DNA of 64,000 nucleotides from Zelopaecilomyces penicillatus. Its lineage: Eukaryota; Ascomycota; Sordariomycetes; Hypocreales; Pseudodiploosporaceae. Below the pieces are notes generated by a model. The model did no database searches and was not told the origin of the DNA. It saw only the letters and a list, made by a program, of their open reading frames with translations. Positions 39,628-52,320 of the stretch are shown one piece after another (position 1 is the first letter of the stretch; each line of letters starts with the position of its first letter). Position numbers and translations under genes: made by a program. Where the stretch lies: assembly GCA_005765155.1 (NCBI GenBank), contig VCCP01000003.1, positions 2,542,001 to 2,606,000 on the forward strand, in the 5' to 3' direction.

Positions 39628-42169
39628 AGAGTATACTTTATATATAAAATAAGTTTTATAAAGGCTAAGGGTTATATAACTCTATATAAACCCTAAAAAA
39701 TACTATTTCTATTAAAAAAAGATAGAGTTTCTAGGATATTTCCTCTTTATAAAAGGAATATTAATAAATCTAGAAAGAATAATAATAATTATAGAATAGA
39801 AATAATCAAAAATATATAGAGATATATAGGTTTTCCTAGGATTCTATAATTTTTATTATAGATTTATTTATAAATATTTAAGCATTACTATACTATTAAA
39901 TACACTGCTTTAGGGTAGTATTAATAAGAAAAAGCCAGGGAATATATCCTTAAATAGTAGTGAAAGATAAGCTTTTTAGTGCTTTAAGCAGGTATTTCAA
40001 GAAGTATCTTTATTAAGGCATTTTAATCTATAATATTAAGTATAATTTAAAATAGATACTTTAAAATATATAATAATAGGAATAATATTATAGTAAGATA
40101 ATAAGGGTATTTAATATCTAATAGCCTTTTAATCCAGAAAATTCACTCCTATAAAAATAAATTATAATATATCTAATTAAGAAATATTTACTATAGTATA
40201 TTCCTTTTAATATTAATAAAGATATATTAATAAGTTAATAAAATAGATAGAAGTTCTATCTAATTATTAGAATCTTTAGGGTTTTATAATATAATCAAAG
40301 CTATTAAGAAGATAAGTATATTAATATATAGCCTTAATACTTTATAATTTTATTATAAAGCATTGCTCTAGTAAATCAAACCCAGCAGATATACCTTTAT
40401 AATAACCTAATTATTAAGATAAAAAAGCCCTAATCAATTTAGAATTACTATTATTATTATATAATAAATTAATTAAATTAATAATAAATATCTAGTATAT
40501 TAGTAATAAATCATTAATATCAGAGTGCTTTTTAAGCTAATAGATAAAAGCTATAGTAAATTATAAGCAAAATTTCCTTTAATCAAGGATAAAAATAGCT
40601 ATAAACAATGAAATTTTAATAAATACTAATATATCTAAATCACTTTTATAGCTTTTAATAGAAGCCTAATAGTAAGATACTAAAATAATAAAGTGAAAAG
40701 AAGAGTTATTAATAAAGAAATAAGGATAAAACTAGGGATCTTAATCAATAGATATAAATAGCCTTATAAGATCAAAAAATCATATTTATATCCCTAATAA
40801 TTTATCACTAAAGAACAAGCTTTTATAGCTCTATTATAATGATTTATTAATAAGCTATTTTAATATTAAATATATTATCAAGCTCTTATAATAGAAGTTC
40901 TACTAGTGCCTTATATATAAGGATATTAATAAATATATTATAAGCTATAGTATTTGCTAAAGTATAATTATATAGTATTATTAATTATATAGATATCTAG
41001 AATTACTATTAAAACCTAATAAACCTTAAAAAGAAATCTTTATAGATTTTATTACTGGTTTACTAGTAATTATCTATAAAAAAAGAGAAGTTAATATAAT
41101 ATTAGTTATTATTAATTGATTTATAAAATACTATCTATTTCTTTCTATAAATACTATAATTATTATATTAGAATTAATTGAATTATTTTATTATAAGATA
41201 GAATTATACTTTGATATATTAAAAGGTATTATATCTAATCAAGGCTTAATTTTTATTAGTAATTTCTGATCAGAGCTATATTATCAATTATATATAAAAT
41301 ATTAACTTTTAATTATATTTTATTTATAAACCGATAAATAAACTAAGTATATAAATCAGGTTTTAAAGTATTATTTATAATACTTTATAATAAAAGAGTA
41401 AATAGCTTAGCTAACTTTACTTTATATAATATAATTTATCTATAATTTAGCTATTTCTTCTATAATAGGTCTTTTATTTAATAAGGCTTTAATAGGCTAT
41501 AATTCTATATTTTATATATAAGATAACCCTAACCTTAAGAGTAAATTATCTATTATAAAATATTATATATAGAGACTCTTAAAATTATAAAAGGATTTAA
41601 TAATAAAATAAAGAAAAGTAATAGAAAGATAAGCAAAAGATTATAATAAAGTTTATTAATTATTTATCTTAAAAAGAGATAATATAATAATATTAAATAT
41701 AAAAAACCTTTATTTAAAAATAAAGAAAAAATTATATCTAAGATTTATTAATCCTTTTCAAATTCTTTAATAAATTAATTTATAAATATATTGCTTGGCT
41801 TTACTATACTAATATTTATAAATTTATAATATCTTCTATATATTACTATTAGAACCTTGGAAATAATATTAAGATTCCTCTAATAATAATCTTTTAATAT
41901 TAGATTTAAAAGATAAAAATAATTAAGAAATTAAAGAAATAAAAGAAAAGGCTATTATTTAAAAAGAATTTTATTATCTAATAAAATAAAAGGATTAGCT
42001 TTCTAAATATAATTAATAGGTTTTAAAAGAGGATATATATACCCTAAAACTTATAAAAGCATTTAATAAAATATAAATAAAAACAAAGAGATTAGCTAGG
42101 GAAGCTATAAAGAAAACAAGGGATTATATTAAAGATATACTATAAAATTAATAAAAATTCGTAAATAAA

Positions 42170-43340
42170 GCAAATTACTACTCTAAAATAATAAGAATAT
42201 AATAAAACACTATCTAAACTTTAATAAAAGTAACTGGAAACTCAATCCTTATAATAATATTCTTAGATATAACCTTATTTTCATCAATCAAGGCTTGAAC
42301 TTTACCTATAATAGCAAACAAAGCCAACTATCAAATAATATATCCCTTATTATCAGTATAAAGCTTTAGATCTCGATTATTATATCACTTAATTATTTTC
42401 TTATAATATTTAATTTATATCTCTTAGTATATAGCTCCTATTAGCTATTATTAAATATTAATAAATAACTATTAATAAAAATAGGAAAATACTTATAAAA
42501 ATAAATGTATTATCTATTAGCTTATAGTTTTCTTTTAATCAAAGATCTTATTAAGTAATCTTTAGCTTAGTATATTTAAACTAAGCAATCTTTATAATCT
42601 TTTTGGTTTTAATCAATCCAAACTCTTATTAATAAGCTATCTTAATAATCTTAAAAGCTAAATAAATATTAATAGAGAGGCTAATAATATCCTATTGCTT
42701 CTCTATAGAAAAAATATCTTACTTAATTACTATAAGATAAAGATAATTAAATTTATATAAAAATTTAAGAATTTAAGTTAATTCTCTGGTATTATTAGTT
42801 ATTAATATTAGAGAACTAAAACTAAATATTAATAATACTTTTAAAATCAAAAAAAAAAAAAAAAAAAAAACTTATAGATTATAGCTATTATTATACTTAA
42901 TACAATTAATATAATAAGCTAATAAGGCAGAGATAAAGCTATACTTAATCATTATAAACTTATAGGGTTATTATTCCTTATTTATTATCTCTATATCCTT
43001 CTTAATTATAGATCTTAAGTAATAACTATACTAATATTATTTAATAATAAGAGTATTAGATCTTTTATAATATTTTTATATAGTAGCTATTAGGGTTTTA
43101 ATAGCTTTTCTATTAGCTATAATAATTATTTAATGATTTACTTAGGAGATTAATATATAATAATTAAAAAATAAAAAGACTAAATATAAAAGATAATATA
43201 TTAAGGAATATCTAAAGAAAGAAAAAGGAAAATATCTTAAAAAGTAAGAGTTTCCAAGTATATATATCAAAATTAAAAAACCATATAATATAAACAAAAA
43301 AAAAAAATATATAGGCATCAGGGCAATACCTAATAAAAGT
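42170..43340 (-). pseudogene. Antisense accessory ORF of B1
   Basis: Between the chromodomain and the 3' LTR the minus strand carries a readable relic. Near its C-terminal end (about 42180-42400), reading stops as Gln/Trp/Arg, it gives DLKLYTDNKGYII, then LALFAIIGKVQALIDE, NKVISKNIIIRIEF and PVTFIKVQIVFYYILIILE. The same protein is readable at about 57700-58700 in B2, so it belongs to the element. Upstream, KFLYKFNYLYL and IEKQQDIISLSINIYLAFKII are seen. A run of 20 A (42851-42870) lies within it. Function unknown; no domain recognised. Start not determined. Confidence 0.5.
42851..42870. repeat. A20 homopolymer
   Basis: Twenty consecutive A on the plus strand, inside the antisense frame of B1. 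The corresponding part of B2 (about 58020) shows a shorter T run, so the tract has grown or shrunk since the copies diverged. It would be a likely frameshift site. Confidence 0.8.
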
Positions 43341-43350
43341 AAAGGATAGT

Positions 43351-43526
43351 TATAATACTATTATAAAGTATAATATATAATATATGATTATAGTTTTTAT
43401 CTATAGTATTATGGGCTATTCGCCTGGAATATATAGAAGTAAGTATAAGCTTTGATATTAATATAATTATTGAAATCATTAGTTCTTATCTGCTTATTAT
43501 AAATCCAGAATTAAAATCTCTTTATA
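43351..43526 (+). repeat. 3' LTR of B1 (176 bp)
   Basis: Same length as the 5' LTR, less RIPped (keeps gggctattcgcctggaatat, about 43412-43431). Preceded by a purine-rich tract (aaaagtaaaggatagt) and followed by aaaag. Confidence 0.9.
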
Positions 43527-46500
43527 AAAAGATAAGAAATATATATTAATATTAAATATATTAATATTTTTTTATTAGTTATTAATATATAATAAATATA
43601 AAAATAGAATAATTATTATTAATTTATAAGGATTAAAAACATTTTAGATAATATTACTAGGATTTAAAAATAGTTTAGCTTCTATATAATAATTTATAGA
43701 TTAAAGGCTATATCCTTATAAAGAATTTATTAAAGTATATATTAATAATATTATTATTTTTAATAATAATTTTAAGGATAATTATAAATATCTATATAAA
43801 ATCCTATACTTATTTAAGAATTTATAATTAATAACTTTATTAATAAAATCTTTTTATATATATCTATTAATTAAATTATTTAAATTTTAAATTAATACTT
43901 TTAATATAAATATAATAGATAATAAAATAAAGATATTAAAGAAAATAAAAATATTAATTATCTTAATTAATTTAAAGATATATTTAAGAATAATAACTTT
44001 TTTTAAAAGATTTATTTATAGTTTTTAAATAAAAATAAAAATATTAAAGGTTTATAAAATAATTTTATTTAAAAAATTAAAAAAAATAAAATAAAAAATA
44101 AAACATATTAATAAAAAAATAAGAATCTTTAAAATAAAGAAAATTAATTTTAAACCTTTATAAATTAAAAAAGAATCTTTTAAAATATTATAGAATTATT
44201 TAATAAAATATATAATCTTATATCATTATAATCTAAGAAAATTGATTTTCTTTAAATTAAATATAAATAAAAAAGGAATAAATCTTTTTATATTTTTTTT
44301 TAAAATAATAAATAAGATAAAAAAAAGATTTATTTAATAAATATAATTAGTTATACTTTTAAATAAATTAATAATAAAATCTAAAAAAGATATAAATTAA
44401 TTAAACTTGAGATTAAATACTTAATATAATTATATTAAAAATTAAGAATAATAATTTAATTATTAATTTATTTAATTATTATTTGAATAGATTATATAAT
44501 AATTAAAGATATAATTAATAATATAAATATATTAATATTAGATTTAAGAAACATAAATTATTAATTAATAATAATATTTATATATTTAAATTAATATAAA
44601 TCAAATATTTATTATATATTAAAAAAACTTATATTTAATATATTATTATAACTTTTAATAAATAATAAAGAATTATATAAAGGAAATTAAAAAAAGCTAT
44701 TTAATAAACAATAATAAATAAATTTAATAATATTTAAAAAAAGAATATATACTTTTTTATAATTATTATATTAATAAATAATAAACTATAATTAAATCTT
44801 ATAAAATAATATTTATAAAATAATAAATTGATTTAGATTATTAAAATATTAATTATAAATAACCTTAAATAAAAGAAAAATTTAAAAGAAAGATAAATAA
44901 ATATAAAATTATTATTCTTAATAAAGAATAGATTATTTTATTATATTAAATCTAATAATATATAAATATTATATATATTATAGAAGTATATAGAAATTAT
45001 ATTAATTAAAGCTTATAATTAAAATCTTTATATAGATTTATCTAAAATTATAATAATATTAAAAGGATTAATATTTTATTAAATAATAAGATAAATTAAA
45101 TAATAGATCTTTTATTATAAAGTATATTTAAAAAATTTAAAAAATTATATAAAATTATTAAATAAATTATAATTAATAATTATTTTATATAAACCTTTTT
45201 ATATAATAATAATTAATTTTATTATAGATTTATTAAAAGAAATATAATATTTATTCTAGAAATATTAGATTATTAATATCCTTTTAATATAATAATAATA
45301 ATAATTTATAAATAAAATAAAAAATCTATATTAAGTCTAAGATTAATTTATTATATAATTAAATAATAAATAAACATTTAATTAAGATTATTATTATTAT
45401 ATAATTAAAATATATTTAAAATAATAATTAATAATAAAGATATTAAATTTATTTTTGATTTTTAAAAGGGATTTTTTGGAATATTAAGAATAAGATTAAT
45501 ATTTAATATTATATATTATTTATAAATAAATAGATTATCTAAAAGAAAGAATTAAATTATAGAATTAATTTTAAGATATTATTTAATTATATTAAATATA
45601 TTATAAATAAAGATAATTCTAGCTTTATAATTTTCCTTAAATAATTTTATTAATACTTTAATATAAAAATTATTAAATAAATTAATAATAAGATTTAAAT
45701 TTATTAAATATTAAATCTTTTATAAAAGAATTCTAATAAAATAAATATTAAAGTATTAAATACCCTAAGATATTTCTTTATTAAAAAGATAAATTATATT
45801 ATAAATATAATATTTATATATTTAAAATATATCTATAATTAAAAATATTAATAAATTTAATTTAAAATAAATAATAAGGTATATCTTAGATTATATACGA
45901 GATATAAATTATTAGATAAGCTATTTTATAAATAATTATAATAATAAATAAATTCTTTTATAATATTTAAAAAGATAGAATTATTAATATATAAGCTAGA
46001 TTCATTTATTTATTAGAGAATTTATTAAATAATATTAATCATATATCTATAATTAAAGCTATTAAGAATTAATTTATTTAATAAAGTATTAAATAAATAA
46101 TTATAGCTTATTAAAATAAAAAAATAAAAATAAAAATAAGAAATATCTAAGATTATTAAAAAATAAATATATAAAAATAATTAATATCTATAGATTAAAT
46201 ATATAATTAAATAAAAGGGATTAAATATTAAATATAATAAATAAAGAAAAAAAAAAGAATTAATTTAATTAATAATTTAATTAATTAAGAATTATAAAAA
46301 GAAATACTTTATTAAGAAATTATAAATAGATTATTTATAAAAGAAAATAGAATAAAAAAAGATAAATAAAATTCTAAAGATAAATTTATATATATTATTA
46401 CTAGCTATAAATAAGAATAATTAAAGAAAAAATAAAAAATAAATAAGCTAGATATTTAAGGTTAAGAAAATATATAAATTATAAAAAAAAACTTAACTAA

Positions 46501-48314
46501 TAAAATATAAATATTAATGATTTAATTATTTAATTATTTATTAAATTAATTTAAGGAAACTATTTATTTAATAGATAAGCTAATTAATAAAAATTAAAAT
46601 ATTTAATAAAGATATTAATATATTTAATAATATAATAAGCTTATTTAAAGAATTAAAGATATTAAATAAATTATAAAATAATAATATTAAGCTTTTTAAT
46701 AAGAATAATATTATTATAATTAAAAAATATAGATTAAAAAATAAAGAATATAAACTATTAATATTTATTTAGAAAGTATTCATAAATAAAAAATAATCTT
46801 ATTATAAAGCTTTAATTAAAGAGATATTTTAATATACTAGAATAATCTTTAATAAATATAAAGATATATTTTATAAGATTATTTAAAATATAAAATATAT
46901 AAATATTTATAAAGAATAAATAAATATTATAATATAGCTTAAAAGATATTAAAAGGAAATTTAATATAATTAAATTAAATATTTAATATAATTAAATTAA
47001 ATATTTAATATATAAAAATTAAATATTTAATATATAAAAATTAATTAAATAATTTAATTAGATTATATAATATCTCTTTATATTATAAAGATATTTAAAA
47101 ATATTATAAATAATATATATAATAATTGAATTAAGATTATTAAAATATATTATATCTTTAAATATATCCTAATAATAATTATAAATTATATAATATAAAT
47201 AATATTTTTTATAATAAGAGTTTTATTTAAATATTACTTTTTTAAAAAATTATTATTATTATTTAAATAAAAGCTAAAAAATTAAATTATTTAATTATTA
47301 ATTTTATTATATTAAAAACTATATATCTAGGAATATTTAATAAATTTAATTATAATAAATAAATAAAAGCTAGTATTATAATATAATTAAATAAAAAACT
47401 TATATTAAAAAAGTGCAAATAAATATAAATAAAAGATAATTTTATAATAAGATATTAATAATTATTAAATAATTAAATATAAAATAAGCTTATATTTTAT
47501 TTATTAATAATCATTTTATAATATTTATTAATAATTAATATATTAAGATTAAAAAGATTTTAATATTATTAATAAAAAAGATAATTTTTATTATAAAAAA
47601 ATATATAAAATATAAATTAAGATTTTAATTATATAATTAAATAATAAGAATCTTATATAAATCCTTAAAAAATAAAAATATTTAATTAAAGAAATAATAT
47701 AATAAAAGATAATTAAGATAATAATTTTATTATTATAAAAAGGCTTTAATTTAATAATTATACCTAAAAAAGCTAATCTTAAAAAACTATATTTATTATA
47801 AAGAATTAAAAAATATATTAATATTAAATATTTATTAAATTAGATTAAGATAATCTTTAGATAAATAAATAATATTATTAAATTATTAATAATATAATAT
47901 AATAAATAAATAAGAAAAATCTAATATTTAAATAAAAAAGTATTTTAATTAAAATAAATTATAAATTTAAATAAAAATAATTTATTAAAATAATTTATAA
48001 AGATATTAATATAAGATATAATAAGATTTAAATAATTATATAATTAAATAATAAAAAGATTATTTAATTCAAGATTAATTATAATTAAATAAATATTAAA
48101 AGTAGTTAATAATAATAAAAAATTTAATAAGCTAGAGAATTTAAATAAATTATTAAATAAATTAATATAAAAAAAGGCTAAGAATAAAATAAATAATAAA
48201 TTTAAAAATAATAATACTTTAGATTTAAAAATAAAGAACTTAAAGGATAAAGATAATAAAGAACCTTAGTTTTTTTATTAAAGAGTAATTATTATATAAT
48301 ATATATTATATTTT

Positions 48315-48442
48315 ATTACTTTATTACTTTATTACTTTATTACTTTATTACTTTATTACTTTATTACTTTATTACTTTATTACTTTATTACTTTATTACT
48401 TTATTACTTTATTACTTTATTACTTTATTACTTTATTACTTT
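48315..48442. repeat. (ATTACTTT)16 microsatellite in the E LTR
   Basis: Sixteen perfect octamers, 128 bp. The left LTR has only a few degenerate units at the same place, so the array expanded after E inserted. Confidence 0.95.
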
Positions 48443-48480
48443 ATTATTTTATTAAATCTATAATTAATTAAAATAGCTGC

Positions 48481-48876
48481 TTTGATGACTGGGTTGAACA
48501 CACCCCCTTACTAGTTAACTAAGCCATAGCTGTATAAGCTGCACTTAGGGGGATTGAACTGTATAAGTAGATAGGCTATACCCAGGCCATTTGAATAGGC
48601 AGACATTATCGAATTCAAGTTTTTTTTCCCCCTTCTATCTAAGAATTTTCCAGTGCATTCAAAAGATTAGCTATTAAAAAGCTATCTTCTTTATCTGATC
48701 AGTTATAGGATAATTAATTGATTTCTTAAGTTTAATTTATTATATCACTGCTTTGTAGCTTTTCTTGCCCATTTAATCCTTGTGGACTACACTGGCTATA
48801 CAACTACCCTAAAATCACCCTGCAGTTCTATGGGTGGTGTTGGTGTTGTTGTGTGTGTTGTTTTTCTCTTATCAAA
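48481..48876. mobile_element. Un-RIPped insertion of about 396 bp in the E 3' LTR (MITE candidate)
   Basis: Normal composition, in sharp contrast to both sides. Begins TTTGATGACTGGG and ends CTTATCAAA, giving a 6 bp terminal inverted repeat TTTGAT/ATCAAA. Flanks are ctgc (left) and ctat (right); the empty site in the left LTR reads ctac, so a 4 bp duplication altered by transitions is possible but unproven. No coding frame seen. Contains a gtt/gtg-rich stretch near its right end (about 48839-48862). Could be a non-autonomous DNA element or captured unique DNA. Confidence 0.55.
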
Positions 48877-48973
48877 CTATTTTTATTAAAGAAAGCTATA
48901 TAAATAGTTATATTAAATATAGGAAAACCTTAATTAAAAAGAATTAACTCTTTAACTTTATATATATTTAATA

Positions 48974-49103
48974 TAAGATTATTTTAAATTTTAAAATAAT
49001 ATTAAATAATTTTAATAGTTTTAATATATTTTAAATTTATAAAATAATTATTATATTTTTAAAATATTTTTATTTTTATTTTTATTTTTATTTTTATAAT
49101 AAT

Positions 49104-49157
<54 letters not shown>

Positions 49158-49185
49158 TATATTAAAATATTATTATTATAATTTA
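48974..49185. repeat. Spacer with simple repeats
   Basis: AT-rich flank of E containing a (TTTTTA)n run (about 49067-49098) and an (ATA)n run of about 50 bp (about 49107-49157). No gene. Confidence 0.8.
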
Positions 49186-49645
49186 TAGTATATAATTATA
49201 ATTAAAGCTAGTAGTAATAGTAGTGGAAGAAAGGCAGCGAATAGTTATCCAGAGTGAATTCTGAAGAAAAGAAGAAAGAAGTGATTATATTACTGATATA
49301 GAAAAGAAACCAGGATTTAACTAGAAATCTAGCTATCTTATATATCTAAAAAAATACTAAGATTATTTGGAATTATTTAAGTATTCTAAATAATATTTAT
49401 TTGGAATTTTAGGTATTCTAAATATAGAGAAAGGGAGGGGTATAAGGGATAAGCCCTTATTTTACTAGTCTAGCCTTATATAGCAGGTCAGGCTGCCTGG
49501 GCATCTTAGGTCTTACAGCAGGTGTGGCTGCTATAAGATAGCAGGTCTGGCTGCTAGGCTATAGCAGGTTCAGCTATTAAGCTATAGCAGGTCTGGCTAC
49601 TAGGGGATAATAGGTTAGGCTGTTATATAAAAACCCATTTATTTT
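49186..49645 (+). repeat. Solo-LTR-like repeat, family C copy C2
   Basis: A moderately preserved family C copy. Starts TATAATTTATAGTATA (C3 has TGCAATTTGCAGTATA) and ends near CCCATTTATTTTAATA (C3: CCCATTTTATTTTCACA). The segment 49475-49615 contains imperfect tandem copies of about 20 bp (tatagcaggtctggctgcta). Its flanks differ from those of C1 and C3, supporting separate solo copies. Confidence 0.72.
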
Positions 49646-52320
49646 AATAATTATTATTATAAAAAGCTTATTATTTATTAATATAGTCTTTATATAAAGC
49701 CCTTAAATAATTAATTATAAATAAAGCTTTTAATTAATCTAAAAATCCTTAGGATATTTAAAAATTTAAAATAATTTCTTTATATTAGAATTAATTAATA
49801 TTTATATTATTATTTATATTTTCTATAAATATTAAAGAATTATCCTTTATTAGCCTTTATTAAAATCTATTCTTTTATCTTTAAAATTATATAAGCTATT
49901 TTTATTAATTATAAATACCCTTTTTATATTAAAAAGTATTTTACTTTATATTAAGCTATTTTTAAATTTAATTTAAATTACTTTATAATTAATTAAATAA
50001 TATATTTTATTTTAAAAAATAGTCTTTTTTCTTAATATATAAATTAATTATAAAGCTTAAATAATAAAAAAGATAATATCTTTATTATCTTTATTTATTA
50101 TCTATAATTTAATAACTTTTTTCTTATAAAGCTTTAGATTATAAATACTATAAATAATCTTTAAAGATAATAAGATTATAAAGCTTAAAATATCTTAAAA
50201 AACTAATATATAAGCTAAATAAAAGATTATTTAAAGCTAAAGATATTATATATAAAAGCTATTATAAAATCTTATAAACCTTTTAAAGGCTTTAATCTTT
50301 ATAATCTTAAATTATTTTTTAAATATTTTAAAAAGATTATTCTTAAATATTAAATTAATACTTTTAAGATATAAAATAAAGATAAATATAGGATTTAATT
50401 TAATTATCTTTATAAATCTATTTAAATTATAATTATTAGATTTATATATATATAATAATTTAAAGTTCTTAATTTAAATAATAAAAAATTAATAATAATT
50501 ATTAATATAATAAATATTATAAATAATTTAATTCTTTTCTAGCTTATATTTAAGATTTTTTTAATAGAAAAGTAAATAAAAATTAATATTAATAAAATTA
50601 TATATTTTATTAGATTTAAATTAAGGTTTAATAATATAAAGATTATATTTAATGAAATTTATTATTTTAATTATTAATTTTAAAAGATATCTTTTATTAT
50701 ATAATACTTTAGTCTTAGCCTTAAGGAATAGTTTAATTATAATAAATAACCTTAAAGGCTAGCTAATATTATATATTAATTTTAAAGCCTTTAATTTAAT
50801 AACTAAAATTAAATAAGATTTATTATCTTATAATTATTAATAGCTTTATAAATTATACTATAATATAATTTATTAAGTATTATATTTTATTTAATATTAT
50901 TATTATGATTCTTTCTTTTTATTTAATATATACTTTATAGCCTTTAAATATTAATATTTTTTAGCCCTTAAAAATAATATATTAAAAGGCCTTTTAAAAA
51001 TCTCTTTTTAAAAGTAATCTTATATTTTTATATTTTAATTTTCTCTTTTCTTTTTAATATATCTATAATATAGACTTTATAATTTATAATATTATAAATA
51101 ATTAAAAAAATAGGATTTTTTCTATTAATAAATAAATTAATAATAAAATAATTCCTTAATAAATAATATTATAAATAATATATACTAAATCTAGCTTATA
51201 TCTTATTATTATTAAAGAAAGTATATTTCTAGATAATTATAAATACTCTTTAATATATATATATATATAAATATATTGTTTTAATTTATTAAGCTTATTA
51301 ATATATAAAAATATTTATTAAATAGCTTATATAATTATAAAAGCTTTTATATTTAAGATATATATTAATAACTTTATTATTAATTATATAAGATATATTA
51401 ATAAATTAATAAATAAAAGAAAACTAGAGAAATTAATAAAGCTATTAAAATAATTTATTATAAGCTTAAGCCTTGATAATATCTATTAATAAGATTAAAT
51501 AAATTAAAAAAAAAACTTAAAAAAAAAAGAATAATAATATTAATTATCAATAATATATAAAGCTTTTTATTAATATATAAAAGGCTTAAAAATATAATAA
51601 TAAAAGATAAAAAAATAATTAATTTAAATTAATAAAAAGGATTTAATCTTAAAAAAATAGCTTAAAAATATATATAAAGATTAAAAATATCTTTTATTTA
51701 AATATTAAGATAAAGCTATATATAAGCTTTTAAATTAAAAAGAAAATAGTTTTTTAATTAATATAAAATATATATTAAGGATTTAATAAGCTTTTAATTA
51801 TATTTTTAAATAATTAAAGATTCTTAATAATAAATTAGATATTTTATAAAGAATAAGAAATAATAGCTTTATTAATTTTAATATAAGCCTTTTTAAAGAT
51901 AAGAATAATAAGAATAATAAGAATATTAATTTATTAAAATATATATAAGAAATTATATAAAATATATAATAATTAATATTATAAGAAATTAAAGATAATA
52001 TCCTTTTAATATTATTATTATTCTATATAATATTATATAATAAAAAGCCTTATAGTCTGGCTTAATATATTATATAAAGATATATAAATAATTAATAAAA
52101 GGTATAGAAAAATAATAATAATTAAGCTTATTATATAGCCTTATATATAGTTTTATATATAGCCTTAAATAGTATTAAGTAGTATTAAAGAGCTTTAAAT
52201 CGCCTTTTTTTATATAATTTAAATAATTATAAAAATAATATATTATAATATTATTAATTTATACCTTTATATATTAAATTGATATAGTATTAATAAATAA
52301 ATATACCTTATTTATTAGTA
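49646..52320. other. RIPped AT-rich relic, family not identified
   Basis: No open frame. With stops read as Gln/Trp/Arg, the minus strand gives longer plausible protein-like stretches (for example about 49700-50900) than expected, so a dead minus-strand element is likely. I could not match a domain. Contains many tttaaagg/cctttaaa motifs common to the other relics. Confidence 0.35.

Larger units (their letters stand above)
29475..43526 (+). mobile_element. Ty3/Gypsy chromovirus family B copy B1, middle layer of the nest
   Basis: LTRs 29475-29650 and 43351-43526 (176 bp each), flanked by aaaag on both sides (29470-29474, 43527-43531): an intact 5 bp target duplication. Excluding the inner A2 element, B1 is about 6.5 kb. 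Order on the plus strand: gag region about 29800-30950, protease about 31020-31330 (DLNIGSKVNLINKEFIKKT), reverse transcriptase about 31500-32110 continuing at 39633-39860 (IDYIINLLL, YLNNILIFSKTYKELL), RNase H next, integrase core about 41020-41400 (EIFIDFITGLLV, LQTDKQTKYINQVL) and chromodomain about 41920-42070 (FYYLIK-KD-LSKYN). An antisense frame follows. Stops at expected Gln/Trp/Arg positions show RIP. A2 is inserted in the RT, just after the YLDDIL-type motif. Confidence 0.88.
25498..48973 (+). mobile_element. Gypsy retrotransposon family E, outermost layer of a threefold nest
   Basis: Left LTR 25498-25692 and right LTR 48290-48973 share start (tattatataatatatattat) and end (aattaactctt...tatatacctaata). 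Flanks are taaaa (left) and taaga (right), a 5 bp target duplication differing by one RIP-type transition. Element B1 (29475-43526) splits it. Right of B1 the plus frame reads reverse transcriptase (about 43600-44080: LLGFKNSLASIQQFIDQRLY, VYINNIIIF for the YIDDI core, INLKIYLRIITFFKRFI) and an integrase core (about 45220-45560: YYLQINRLSKRKNQIIE, matching HPQTDGQSER-N). Gag and protease should lie in 25693-29474 but are unreadable. Heavily RIPped; the oldest layer by nesting order. Confidence 0.75.
48290..48973 (+). repeat. 3' LTR of E, enlarged to 684 bp by an octamer array and an insertion
   Basis: Same ends as the 195 bp left LTR. Two additions explain its size: 16 perfect attacttt units (48315-48442) and an un-RIPped segment of about 396 bp (48481-48876). 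After the insertion the LTR resumes with ttttattaaagaaagctata, matching tcttattagaaaaggctata at left. Confidence 0.75.

Noticed and set aside
42851..42870. A20 as the poly(A) tail of a LINE or retroposed gene
   Set aside because: Sequence on both sides is collinear with the same antisense frame in B2, so the tract lies inside element B rather than at the end of an insertion.
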